Source: Chersky-840 sp963811775
GTDB taxonomy: Bacteria; Actinomycetota; Acidimicrobiia; Acidimicrobiales; UBA8190
Direction of reading: 5' to 3'
Assembly: GCA_963811775.1 (NCBI GenBank)
Contig: CAWESO010000001.1
Span: forward strand, 186,001-250,000
Length of the DNA: 64,000 bases
A program made the translations under genes and the position numbers. Below are positions 46,713 through 55,819 of the stretch, one piece after another (positions within the stretch are counted from its first letter, which is position 1; the number at the start of each line of letters is the position of its first letter). The notes beneath the pieces were generated by a model. The model was not told the origin of the DNA and did no database searches. It saw nothing but the letters and a program-made list of their open reading frames with translations.

Positions 46713-48871
46713 TGGTGGAGAGCGTGCTGGACGAGATCCTGTGGGTGGCGCCGGAGTCGGCGACCGCCTTCGCCCTCGAGGACGACGCCCCACAGCTCGC
46801 CCCCGGCGACCGCACCCCCCCGGTCCCGTCGCCGATCCGGGCGCCCGCCAATTGGCGACCCGACGCCATTCTCTTCGTGGCGGCCGCGGCCGGCTTGACG
46901 CTGTTCTTCTTCTCCCTGCGCAGCGTCGATCTCTCCTCGATGAACGGGCTCGGACTGCTCTCCGCCCTCCCCGTGGGCGCCATCGCCGGCGTGATTTTCG
47001 TCGCCCTGGCCTTCATGTTGGGGCTCGTTCTGCCCCGGGCCCATGCCGCCGGCCTGGGTGCCGTCCTCGTGGCGCTGGTCGTGTGCCTCGACGGGATCAC
47101 CGCGTTCATCGAGCCCGCGCCCCGCTTCCCGACCACGTACCAGATCCTCGGATTCGTCGACTACGTGAGCAGGACGGGACATACCGCTCCGGGCCTGGCG
47201 GCCTACTTCAGCTGGCCCGGCTTCTTCGGGTTCATCTCCCTCGTGAGCGGGGCGGCGGGGATCCACAGCATCCTGACCATGTTGCGGATCTGGCCGATGG
47301 TCATCGACCTGCTCTACCTGCCGCCGCTGTTCCTCCTCATGCGCAACCTGCGCTTCTCCTGGCGGGCGCAATGGCTCGGGGCCTTCTTCTTCACCGTCGG
47401 CAACTGGGTGGGCCAGGACTACTTCTCCCCCCAATCGTTCGCCTACCTGCTCTACCTGGTGTTCGTGGCCATCCTGGCCAACTGGTTCATCGACCCCGGG
47501 CGCAGCCGGCCCCTCCCGCTCCTGGCGGGGTCCTGGCCGGTGCGCCTGCACCGCCGCGTCTTCGGGGACGTCCGGTCCGGCGAGAGGCCCCCCCGTCTGG
47601 CCACCACCGGTCAGCGGGCCTTCTTCCTCGCCCTCCTCATCGCCATCTTCGCCGTCTCGACGGTGAGCCACCAGCTGACCCCGATGTTCATGATCGCCGC
47701 CTGCGGCGGGCTCGTCCTGGCCCGGCGCTGCACCGCGCCGGGACTGCCGATCCTGCTGGGGGTGATCCTCGTCGGCTACGTCAGCTTCGCGGCCGTGGGG
47801 TACTGGTCCGGGCACCTCTCGAGTGTCTTCGGCGGGGTCGGGGACCTGGGCTTCAACGTGAGCACCAGCGTGAGCAGCCGGTTGGCGGGAACGTCGCCGC
47901 TGCATCTCCTGGCGCTGCACGCCAAGGTCGGGCTGGGCGCGGTGGTCCTCGGGCTGGCCGGCATCGGGTTGCTGCGACGCCGACGACGGGGCATGGACGA
48001 CCGCGTCCTTCTCGTCCTCGTCGTCGTCCCCATCGCGCTGATCGGGGTGGTGAGCTACGGCGGGGAGATCGCGCTCCGGACCTATCTGTTCATGCTCCCG
48101 CCCGCGTCGCTCCTCGCCGCCGCGGCGTTCTTTCCCCATCCGCACTCGGCCCAGCCCCGCACGTTCTCGCGGGTGGTCCTGGCCCTGTGCGCGGTGGTGC
48201 TCCCCGTCACGTTCTTCCTGGCGCGCTACGCCAACGAGGCCTACGAGCAGGTGCCGCAAGGTGAGCTGGCCGCCACCAATTGGGTCTACGCCCACGACGC
48301 CCACGGGGTGAGGCTCCTGTGGCTCAGCACCGCACCCGAGATCGACGTCACCCCGCAGATGCCCTGGGCGTACCGGGATCTCACCAAAGTCGCCTACGTC
48401 CCCTCGCTCGCACCACGCGATCCGACGCGCGTCGGCGACCTGGTGTCGGATCTGCGCGCCGGCGGGCCGGGGTCGTATCTGATCGCGACACAGACCCAGG
48501 TCGCCGCCATGCAGCAGACCGCCAGCTATCCCTCGGGATGGGGGCAGCGCTTCGAGCGAACCATGGCCGCCACGCGTGGGGTGCGGGTCATGTTCTCTTC
48601 GGCCAGCGCGGTGGTCTACACCCTGCGCTGGCCCGCCGCCGCCAACCGCCAGCCGCTCGATGCCGCCACCGCCAGCCCCGCTCCGCTTCGCTTCACCTGG
48701 ACCCAGTTTGGCGTGGTGGTCCTGTGGGTCCTCCTGGCCCTCATCGCCCTGATCGAATTCATCCGCCTGTGGCGCCCGTCGGCCCGGCTCCGCCTGCTCT
48801 GGATCGCCTGCGCGCCGTTGCTCTTGGTGCTGCTCGGCGACATCGCGCTGCGCTTCGTGGTGCTGTCGTGA
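46712..48871 (+). CDS. large polytopic membrane protein of a polysaccharide locus
   Basis: Protein of 719 residues with about 12-14 TM segments, then an extracytoplasmic stretch (about residues 520-650) and a last pair of TM segments. Segments such as TTYQILGFVDYVSRTGH and FSWPGFFGFISLVSGAAGI resemble membrane glycosyltransferases (GT-C-like) or Wzy-type polymerases, but no firm family motif is seen. GTG at 46712 shares one base with the flippase stop, so it is coupled. Role as polymerase or lipid-linked sugar transferase is inferred from position. Confidence 0.75.
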   Translation: MVESVLDEILWVAPESATAFALEDDAPQLAPGDRTPPVPSPIRAPANWRPDAILFVAAAAGLTLFFFSLRSVDLSSMNGLGLLSALPVGAIAGVIFVALAFMLGLVLPRAHAAGLGAVLVALVVCLDGITAFIEPAPRFPTTYQILGFVDYVSRTGHTAPGLAAYFSWPGFFGFISLVSGAAGIHSILTMLRIWPMVIDLLYLPPLFLLMRNLRFSWRAQWLGAFFFTVGNWVGQDYFSPQSFAYLLYLVFVAILANWFIDPGRSRPLPLLAGSWPVRLHRRVFGDVRSGERPPRLATTGQRAFFLALLIAIFAVSTVSHQLTPMFMIAACGGLVLARRCTAPGLPILLGVILVGYVSFAAVGYWSGHLSSVFGGVGDLGFNVSTSVSSRLAGTSPLHLLALHAKVGLGAVVLGLAGIGLLRRRRRGMDDRVLLVLVVVPIALIGVVSYGGEIALRTYLFMLPPASLLAAAAFFPHPHSAQPRTFSRVVLALCAVVLPVTFFLARYANEAYEQVPQGELAATNWVYAHDAHGVRLLWLSTAPEIDVTPQMPWAYRDLTKVAYVPSLAPRDPTRVGDLVSDLRAGGPGSYLIATQTQVAAMQQTASYPSGWGQRFERTMAATRGVRVMFSSASAVVYTLRWPAAANRQPLDAATASPAPLRFTWTQFGVVVLWVLLALIALIEFIRLWRPSARLRLLWIACAPLLLVLLGDIALRFVVLS

Positions 48872-48966
48872 GGCCTGAACCGGCCGGCGGCACCGACGCG
48901 GTGGCGGCGCGGCCGCGGCCGGAAGCGGGTGCTCAGGTGGATCGCGTAATCACTGGAGGAACTGTC

Positions 48967-51900
48967 GTGGAGACGACCGGAGAGCTTCGCCCGCAGGGCC
49001 ACGACGCGCACGCCGTCGGCCTCGAGTTCTGGAGGGAGTACCTGACCGGTGCGCCGGCCCTGCTGGAGCTGCCCCGGGACCACCGCCGGCCTGGAGCGCA
49101 GCGCTACCGAGGGGCATCGCGGTCCTTCGAGCTCGACGACGAGCTGACGACAGGGCTCCGGGAGCTGGCGCGTCACGCACAGGTGACGCTGCCCGTGACC
49201 TTGGCTGCGGCCCTCGCCACGCTCCTGTCGCGCTACACGGGCCAGGAGGACCTGCTGGTCGGACTGGCGCCGTCCGCCCAGGCGCAGGGACCGTGGCACG
49301 AGACACTGGGTCGCGTCGTCGACACCGTCGTGCTCCGGGCCGACCTGACCGAGCAGCCCGACGTGCTCGAGGTGCTGAGACGGACGAGCGCGGCGCTCGA
49401 CGCCACGCGCCCACACGCCCATGTGCCCTTCGACGCGGTCGTCGACGCCATCGGCGCCGAGCCGAACCCGAGTCACCATCCGCTGGTGCAGGTCGTACTG
49501 GCATGGGGGCCACGGTCGGCGGCGTCGACCCCGGGCCCGGAGCCGGAGCCGAGCGGCGGCGGTGCCCAGACCGCGCAGTTCGACCTCCGCCTGGAGCTCG
49601 ACGAGCACGCCCGAGGCCTGACGGGACGGTTCGTCTACGACAGCGACCTGTTCGAGTCCGAGACGATCGACCGGATGATCGGCCACTGGGAGATGCTGCT
49701 CGAGAACATGGTGGCCGAGCCCGGTTGCCCGGTCGGCGAGCTCGCCCTCCTGGCGCCGCCCGAGCGGCAGGTGCTGCTCGAGGAGTGGAGTGCAGGTCCC
49801 GCGGTGGCAGAGGGGCCCGACGTCGTCACCCGCATCGCCGAGCAGGCGGCGACCCGACCCGACGCCGTGGCGGTGGAATGCGAGGGCACGCAGCTGACCT
49901 ACGGGCAGCTGAACCGCAGGGCGAACCAGCTGGCGCGGTACCTGCGCAACGAGGGGGTCAAGCCCGAGGTGCCGGTGGGGGTGTGCCTGGAGCGATCCCC
50001 CGACCAGCTGATCGCTCTGCTGGGGATCCTCAAGGCGGGCGGCGTGTACGTCCCGCTCGACCCCGACGCGCCCGCCGACCGGATCGAGTACGTGCTCCAC
50101 GACACCCAGATGCCGGTGGTGCTCACCCACGAGCGGCTGTGCCACAAGGTGAGCGGGGCGGGGGCCGACGCCGTGAGCCTCGACCGCAGCTGGGATGTCA
50201 TCGGCCGGCAGTTCGACGAGGAACCGGACGATCCGCCCGGGCCCGAGCATCTGGCCTACATCGTGTACACCTCGGGATCGACCGGACAACCCAAGGGAGT
50301 GATGATCGAACGGGGTGCGATCTCGTCGCACAGTCGGGCCATGATCGCCACCTACGGGCTGGGCCCCGAGGACCGGGTGTTGCAATTCAGCCAGTACACC
50401 GCGGACGCCTCGTTGGAGCAGATCCTGCCCACCCTGGCCGTGGGCGGCCGTCTGGTCATGCGGGGAACCGAGATCTGGACACCGACCGAGCTCCTCGAGG
50501 AGATCAAGAAGCAGCGCATCACGGTGATGAACCTGTGGCCGGCGTACTGGCAGCAGGCGGCGCGGGAATGGGTCCGCACACCGCAGGACGTGGCGGGCAC
50601 CGACCTCCGGCTCGTGATCGTGGGGGGAGAGCGCCTGGGGCCGCGCTCGGTGCAACTGTGGCGCGAGCTCGGACTGCCCGGGGCGCGGCTGCTCAACGCC
50701 TATGGGCCGACGGAGTCGACCATCACCGCGACGCTCGCCGACGCAGGAGAGGACCAGGAGCAGATCACCATCGGCCGTCCGTTGCCGGGACGCAGCGTGT
50801 ACATCCTCGACCCCGGAGGCCGGCCCGTGCCGACGAGCGTGGTGGGCGAGCTGCACATCGGGGGGGCGATGCTGGCGCGCGGATACCTGAACCGCCCCGA
50901 GCTGACCGAGGGGCGCTTCGTGGCGGACCCCTTCGCGGCCGGGCTCCAAGGACGCCTGTACCGGACCGGCGACCTGGCCCGCTACCTCGGAGACGGGCGC
51001 ATCGAGTACATCGGCCGACAGGACGAGCAGGTGAAGATCCGGGGCTACCGGATCGAGCTGGGTGAGGTGGAGTCGGTGCTCGCTCTGCACCCGGCGGTCG
51101 AAGAGGCCGTGGTCGTCGCCCGCGAGGACAGCGGCGACACGTATCTGGTGGCCTACGTCGTGGGGCGGACCACCGAACCACTGCACGCCCCGCTGCGCAG
51201 GCATCTGGAGGAGAAGCTGCCGCGCTACATGCAACCCGCCGCCATCGAGGTGCTCGACCAGTTCCCCCGCCTGGCCAGCGGCAAGCCGGATCGACGCAAG
51301 CTGCCCGACGTGAAGCGGGGCAAGAGGGGCGAGGACGCCCCGTACGTCGCGCCGCGCCTGCTCGTGCACCAGGAGCTCGTCCAGGTCTGGGAGGAGCTGC
51401 TCGAGCCGAGGCCGATCGGCATCACCGACAATTTCTTCCACCTGGGAGGGCACTCGCTGCTCGCCGCCCAACTGGTGTCGCGGATCGAGCAGGTGTGGGG
51501 CACGAGGCTGGCCCTCTCGACGCTGTTCGCCAAACCGACGATCGAGCAGTTGGCCGACGTCGTGCACCTGGGGAAGGAGGGTGAGGACGACAAGGCCCGG
51601 GTGCAACCGGTCCAGGTCGACGGGGACCGCACGCCGTTCTTCTTCCTCCACGGAGACTGGACCGGAGGGGCCTTCTACTGTTTCGCCCTGGCCCGGGCGT
51701 GCGGGGACCACCAGCCGTTCTACGCGCTCGAGCCCTACACCTTCAGCCGCGACGAGCAGGCACCGACCGTCGACGCCATTGCCGGCGCGCACATCCAGGC
51801 CATGCGGGGAGTCCAGGCCCACGGACCGTACCGGCTCGGAGGATTCTGCAACGGGGGGCTGCTGGCCTACGAGATGGCCCGCCAGCTGGAGGCGGCGGGC

Positions 51901-52467
51901 GAGACCGTCGAATTCCTGGGACTGGTGAACCCCTCGGTGCCCATCCAGTCCAACATGTTGCGCCGGGTGTGCGACAGCGTGAGCGGCCTCGGGCGATCGG
52001 CCGACGGGAGACGGGCCGACCTCTACCTCCGCGCCCGCCACGCGCTCCGCCACGTGTATCTGCGCCTCCGGCCCGGTGCCAGCCGGGTGCAGGACTTCGG
52101 GCAGTTGCTCGAGATCGAGCCCCGACTCGAGGCGATGTTCCCTCCTCGAGAGGCCCTCTACGAGGATTACGTCGGGGTGCTCAGCTGGGCCGCCGCCGCG
52201 TACGAGACGGGGGTCTACGGCGGCACGATCACCTTCTACTGGGCCCGAGAGGAACCGGCGATACCGAGGACGTGGGAGCCGCTCATCGCCGGCAAGCGAC
52301 CGCACGGCATCGAGGAACACACCGTGGCCGGGACGCACATGTCCTGCATCACCGATCACATCCAGGAACTGGCCGACCTCATGGCCGACTGCCTGAGCCG
52401 GGTGGAGCAGGACGCGGGCAGCACCGGGCCCCTCGAGCCGGCGGCTTCGAGTGGCGCGGCGACGTAG
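48967..52467 (+). CDS. single-module NRPS: partial condensation, adenylation, carrier, thioesterase
   Basis: Protein of 1166 residues. Residues ~10-270 match the C-terminal half of a condensation domain (LEFWREYLTGAPALLELP, FSRYTGQEDLLVG-like LSRYTGQEDLLVG) but the HHxxxDG half is missing. The adenylation domain (~285-775) has YIVYTSGSTGQPKG, NAYGPTEST, GELHIGG, YRTGDLARYLGDG and NGKxD-type SGKPDRRKLP. The carrier site is Ser830 in FFHLGGHSLLA. The thioesterase has its nucleophile as Cys961 in LGGFCNGGLLAYE instead of Ser, with His in VAGTHMSC. GTG at 48967 has GGAGG seven bases upstream. Single-module A-T-TE proteins load one amino acid; placement among glycan genes suggests attachment to a sugar or lipid. 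The substrate is not predictable by eye. Confidence 0.92.
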   Translation: METTGELRPQGHDAHAVGLEFWREYLTGAPALLELPRDHRRPGAQRYRGASRSFELDDELTTGLRELARHAQVTLPVTLAAALATLLSRYTGQEDLLVGLAPSAQAQGPWHETLGRVVDTVVLRADLTEQPDVLEVLRRTSAALDATRPHAHVPFDAVVDAIGAEPNPSHHPLVQVVLAWGPRSAASTPGPEPEPSGGGAQTAQFDLRLELDEHARGLTGRFVYDSDLFESETIDRMIGHWEMLLENMVAEPGCPVGELALLAPPERQVLLEEWSAGPAVAEGPDVVTRIAEQAATRPDAVAVECEGTQLTYGQLNRRANQLARYLRNEGVKPEVPVGVCLERSPDQLIALLGILKAGGVYVPLDPDAPADRIEYVLHDTQMPVVLTHERLCHKVSGAGADAVSLDRSWDVIGRQFDEEPDDPPGPEHLAYIVYTSGSTGQPKGVMIERGAISSHSRAMIATYGLGPEDRVLQFSQYTADASLEQILPTLAVGGRLVMRGTEIWTPTELLEEIKKQRITVMNLWPAYWQQAAREWVRTPQDVAGTDLRLVIVGGERLGPRSVQLWRELGLPGARLLNAYGPTESTITATLADAGEDQEQITIGRPLPGRSVYILDPGGRPVPTSVVGELHIGGAMLARGYLNRPELTEGRFVADPFAAGLQGRLYRTGDLARYLGDGRIEYIGRQDEQVKIRGYRIELGEVESVLALHPAVEEAVVVAREDSGDTYLVAYVVGRTTEPLHAPLRRHLEEKLPRYMQPAAIEVLDQFPRLASGKPDRRKLPDVKRGKRGEDAPYVAPRLLVHQELVQVWEELLEPRPIGITDNFFHLGGHSLLAAQLVSRIEQVWGTRLALSTLFAKPTIEQLADVVHLGKEGEDDKARVQPVQVDGDRTPFFFLHGDWTGGAFYCFALARACGDHQPFYALEPYTFSRDEQAPTVDAIAGAHIQAMRGVQAHGPYRLGGFCNGGLLAYEMARQLEAAGETVEFLGLVNPSVPIQSNMLRRVCDSVSGLGRSADGRRADLYLRARHALRHVYLRLRPGASRVQDFGQLLEIEPRLEAMFPPREALYEDYVGVLSWAAAAYETGVYGGTITFYWAREEPAIPRTWEPLIAGKRPHGIEEHTVAGTHMSCITDHIQELADLMADCLSRVEQDAGSTGPLEPAASSGAAT

Positions 52468-52508
52468 CGCCGCATCGACGGCGTTGGACGTACCTGGGGG
52501 GGTAGAGC

Positions 52509-53303
52509 ATGGAACTGCTGAGCGACGAGGACGAGCGAGACATGGTCCTCGGGGATCTGGCCCGCGGCGATCTGGACCTCGCGGACCCGTTCGTCGGGGA
52601 CTCGCCGCTCTCACGCGTCATCCGGTCCGCCTCGGTGCACGAGCTCGGCGCGCAGACGTTGCACCTCTGGGTTCTCGATGCGGCGCACCCCGGCTCGGTG
52701 CAGCCCGAGCACTCGCACCTGGATCGCCACGAGGTGGCGCGGGCCGCGATGGTGCGCAGACGGCGCGACCGCGCTCGCTATGTCCTCGCCCATGTGGCCC
52801 TTCGCGTCCTGCTCGGCCGCTATCTCGCCCTCGCCCCGGCCGACGTCGTGTACCGCCGAGAGCCGTGCCCCCGGTGCGGGGGGCCCAACGGTCGGCCCGC
52901 GCTGGACGGGGCCCCACGACCCGTGCACTTCTCGCTCTCGACGAGCGGTGATCTGATCTTGATCGGGATCGCCACCGCCCCCGTCGGCGTCGACATCGAG
53001 ATCCCGGCTCGGGCCGACACCGTGCGCGACGTGGGTGAGCTCCTGCACGAGGCCGAGCGAGCAGAGCTCCTCGCCGCTCCGGCCTCGGAACGGGCCACGG
53101 TGTTCACGCGCCTGTGGACGAGGAAAGAGGCCTATCTCAAGGGTGTCGGGGTGGGAGTGGGCCATGGACTGGCGACGCCGTACGTCGGGTCCGAGCCCCG
53201 GTCCGCGGCTCCCCGTGGTTGGTCCGTTCTCGACGTGGCCGTCCCGCATCCCTACGCGGCCGCCGCCGCCATGGCGACGGCCCCGGCAGCGGGGCGGCGA
53301 TGA
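52509..53303 (+). CDS. Sfp-type 4'-phosphopantetheinyl transferase
   Basis: Converts the apo carrier domain of the preceding NRPS to its active holo form using coenzyme A. Motifs present are PVGVDIE (metal-binding Asp/Glu) and FTRLWTRKEAYLKGVG, plus RYVLAHVALRVLLGRYL near the N-terminus. The 264 residues are the usual Sfp size. ATG at 52509 follows a run of G and is 41 bases after the NRPS stop, so the NRPS has its own activator. Confidence 0.93.
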   Translation: MELLSDEDERDMVLGDLARGDLDLADPFVGDSPLSRVIRSASVHELGAQTLHLWVLDAAHPGSVQPEHSHLDRHEVARAAMVRRRRDRARYVLAHVALRVLLGRYLALAPADVVYRREPCPRCGGPNGRPALDGAPRPVHFSLSTSGDLILIGIATAPVGVDIEIPARADTVRDVGELLHEAERAELLAAPASERATVFTRLWTRKEAYLKGVGVGVGHGLATPYVGSEPRSAAPRGWSVLDVAVPHPYAAAAAMATAPAAGRR

Positions 53304-53484
53304 GACGCGTCTTGCGCCCCGACCTGCGTCGGGCGGACCATCCCCGGCAGAACGACACTGATTGCGAGGCTCCGACTACGGACCGTCACTCACCTGGTGT
53401 GCCGATCTCGCCCCGAACCATCGATGCCGGTCGACGGCCCGGCCACGCCGTCCGGCGCGCGTTCATCGGATCGGGTGCGTGGGG

Positions 53485-53490
53485 TATACC
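53485..53490 (+). promoter_or_regulatory. -10 box of a probable leaderless promoter for the glycosidase
   Basis: TATACC lies exactly seven bases before the GTG at 53498. This spacing is that of leaderless actinobacterial genes and implies that the glycosidase can be expressed apart from the NRPS/PPTase genes. Confidence 0.45.
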
Positions 53491-53497
53491 GGTTGGT

Positions 53498-55054
53498 GTG
53501 ATGGGCCGTCCGGGGCGACACGCCAGGTCTTCCCGCCGCCCGATGTGGTGGGCCTCGCCACGTGTGGCCCTCGTCGTGACCGCCGCGGTGGCGTCGCTCG
53601 CGGCGTTCGCCCTCGACGTCGCGCCACCCGCCAGTGCCGCGCCACGCCATCACGTCCACGCCGTCCACCGGGCCGCGTCGAGCGCGGCGAAGAAGCACGC
53701 GGCCAGGAGAGCCAAGAGGGCGAAGCGCCCGGCTGCCGCCGCCGCCATCGTCACCTCGACCAGGAAGGTGGGGACATCGAACTTCCAGGTCGGCGACGAC
53801 TACACCCAGACGTCGCACCTGGCGGCCGGTTCGGGCGGCAACCCCTCGGCCGTGGCGTCGGCCAAGAAGCTGTTGACGTCGATGGACACGTTCCAGAACG
53901 TGGCGCTGATGGGTTGGGGTTCTGGCGATCCCGAGCCCTCCCCCGGCCACTACAACCTGAGCTCTCTGGACGGCGAAGTCGACGTCATGGGGGCCACCGT
54001 CCCCGCCGGTCAGAGGATGATCACGCTGTGCAGCGCACCGGGGTGGATGAAGGTCGGGGGCACCAGCCAGGAATGGAACATGGACGATGCCGTCGCCCCG
54101 GCACATTTCGAGGACTTCGCCAAGCTCGCCGCACTCGTCAGCGAGCGCTACGACGGCACGCACCGAGGCGCCGACGGCCGTCTCCTGCCGAAGGTCGACT
54201 ATTTCGACGTGTGGAACGAGATGAAGGGCTTTTGGAACAGCGCCACCAACACCTGGGACTACCAGGGGTACACGACGATGTACAACGACGTGTACCGGGC
54301 CATCAAGGCGGTTCGACCCGATGCCCAGATCGGAGGCCCGTACGCGCCGGTGGGTGCCACCACGATCGGCGCCACGAACTATCCCTCGTCGGTCAGGGGC
54401 ACCTTCGGGGTGGTCGACCAGCGCGCCCTCAACGTGCTCGCCTACTGGCTCCAGCACAAGGTGGGGGCCCAGTTCGTGAGCATGGACGGCGGACCGGCGG
54501 CCACCGACGAGACCGGTTTCGCCTCCGGCCAGTACTTCTCGGCCGTGGTCAGGTGGCTGCGAGGGCTCAGCAACACCACCTACCCCGGGGCGAGGACGCT
54601 GCCGATCACCTGGGCGGAGTTCTATCCGGGCCTCGACTCGACCTTCGGCCTGGCCCTGGGGCAACAGGCCGTGGCCATCGACGCCAGCAACATCATCCAG
54701 GCCGGTGTGGCCGGGGTGAGCCACATGCTGCTGTGGGAGATGGAGGGTGGTCCGAGCGACTCGAGCCTGTTCGCGGGCCAGACGGTCTGGACCGACACGG
54801 CCGATGCCGGCGGCGGGCGCCCCACTGCTCTGTATTACGCGCTCGATGCCATCCACGACGCCTTCGCCCCCGGGACGGCGGTCTATGCGGCCGCGACCAC
54901 CGGGCCCGTGTCGGCCCTCGCCAACAGGACCAACGTCTTACTCGTGAGCCACTCACCTGCCGCTATGACCGTCCACGTGAACAAGACCGTGGTGCACATG
55001 GCTCCGTATGCGGTCATGGTGGTGCGCTCGGCCAAGAAGCCACCCAAGCGTTGA
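53498..55054 (+). CDS. secreted glycoside hydrolase, clan GH-A-like (GH39 type)
   Basis: Exported protein of 518 residues. A signal peptide-like segment (VALVVTAAVASLAAFALDVA) ends near ASAAPR and is followed by a Lys/Arg/Ala-rich linker. The barrel domain shows the acid/base Glu in YFDVWNEMKGFWN and a candidate nucleophile Glu in PITWAEFYPGLD, as in clan GH-A families such as GH39. PslG of the Pseudomonas Psl locus, a GH39-type enzyme, trims its own exopolysaccharide; a similar role is likely here. The GTG at 53498 (or ATG 53501) fits a leaderless message. The exact family is not certain. Confidence 0.78.
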   Translation: MMGRPGRHARSSRRPMWWASPRVALVVTAAVASLAAFALDVAPPASAAPRHHVHAVHRAASSAAKKHAARRAKRAKRPAAAAAIVTSTRKVGTSNFQVGDDYTQTSHLAAGSGGNPSAVASAKKLLTSMDTFQNVALMGWGSGDPEPSPGHYNLSSLDGEVDVMGATVPAGQRMITLCSAPGWMKVGGTSQEWNMDDAVAPAHFEDFAKLAALVSERYDGTHRGADGRLLPKVDYFDVWNEMKGFWNSATNTWDYQGYTTMYNDVYRAIKAVRPDAQIGGPYAPVGATTIGATNYPSSVRGTFGVVDQRALNVLAYWLQHKVGAQFVSMDGGPAATDETGFASGQYFSAVVRWLRGLSNTTYPGARTLPITWAEFYPGLDSTFGLALGQQAVAIDASNIIQAGVAGVSHMLLWEMEGGPSDSSLFAGQTVWTDTADAGGGRPTALYYALDAIHDAFAPGTAVYAAATTGPVSALANRTNVLLVSHSPAAMTVHVNKTVVHMAPYAVMVVRSAKKPPKR

Positions 55055-55081
55055 GGCCGCTTCCCAGGCTCTTCCCAGCTT

Positions 55082-55116
55082 GGTAACTATCGGGTTACCG
55101 TAACAGACTCGTTACC
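55082..55116 (+). promoter_or_regulatory. cluster of GTTACC motifs upstream of the cold-shock gene
   Basis: GGTAAC (55082-55087) and GTTACC (55094-55099) form an inverted repeat, and GTTACCG recurs at 55111. The cluster sits about 170 bases upstream of the csp ATG. It could be an operator, or a weak hairpin ending the glycosidase transcript. Confidence 0.4.
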
Positions 55117-55283
55117 GAGTAGCCCATCGCGTGCCCGCATGGTGAGCCCGTCACCATCAGGCCCATCCCGTCAGCCACTATGCTCACAGGCAACGGACAG
55201 TCAGATCTCACGCGAGCTGTTCGTCGTTGCCGGTTGCCATCAGGTCTCCGCAAGCATCCAGCGTGGAGAAGAGAGGCAACAAA

Positions 55284-55487
55284 ATGGCCGCAGGCACCGT
55301 GAAGTGGTTCAACGCCACCAAGGGTTTCGGATTCATCACTCCTGACGACGGCAGCGCCGACGTCTTCGCCCACTTCTCGTCCATCGAGGGTTCGGGCTAC
55401 CGCGAGCTGATCGAAGGACAGAAGGTCGATTTCGAGGCCGAGCAGGGACCCAAGGGTCTCCAAGCCAAGCGAGTACGGGCGCTCTGA
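55284..55487 (+). CDS. cold-shock protein, CspA family
   Basis: Single cold-shock domain RNA chaperone of 67 residues. RNP1-like KGFGFITPDDG and RNP2-like VFAHFSSIEG are present after the start MAAGTVKWFNATKG. ATG at 55284 has GAGAGG seven bases upstream. A long untranslated stretch precedes it, as is usual for csp genes whose mRNA leader responds to temperature. A hairpin follows the stop. Confidence 0.96.
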   Translation: MAAGTVKWFNATKGFGFITPDDGSADVFAHFSSIEGSGYRELIEGQKVDFEAEQGPKGLQAKRVRAL

Positions 55488-55506
55488 CACCCGAGCTGTA
55501 GCGGTC

Positions 55507-55526
55507 GGCGCACGAGTCGGTGCGCC
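55507..55526 (+). terminator. hairpin after the cold-shock gene
   Basis: GGCGCAC (55507-55513) pairs perfectly with GTGCGCC (55520-55526) around a six-base loop, 19 bases after the csp stop. It lacks a clear T-tract, so termination is probable but not certain. A second, looser inverted repeat (TGAAGGG/CCCTTCA) spans about 55541-55573. The rest of the 55488-55819 gap shows no gene. Confidence 0.5.
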
Positions 55527-55819
55527 GGTCTGATCCTGGGTGAAGGGGCCGCGCCTCTGCGCTGGTCCCTTCACCGCAGGACCCGCGTCCGGTCCGGCCA
55601 CGGTCGTGGGCCGGCGACGTGGTTTCTCAGGACCCTTCTCCGAGCGCCCCCGTCCTCGGACCGACACCGGGGCCGGGGGGCCATGTCATCGTGCGCCGCT
55701 CGACGGTGGCGGACGTGTCATTCGCAACCCGTGTCACTGCGCCCGAAGAAAGCTAATGTTGCCCAAATTGGCGCCTTCCGGTCGAACGGATCGACATTGG
55801 CGCGTGCGGGGGTGCGGGA

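Noticed and set aside
48616..52614. Very long antisense open frame (about 1330 codons) opposite the NRPS
   Set aside because: High-GC genes leave long open frames on the opposite strand. The translation has no family motif, and the NRPS motifs are unambiguous on the plus strand.
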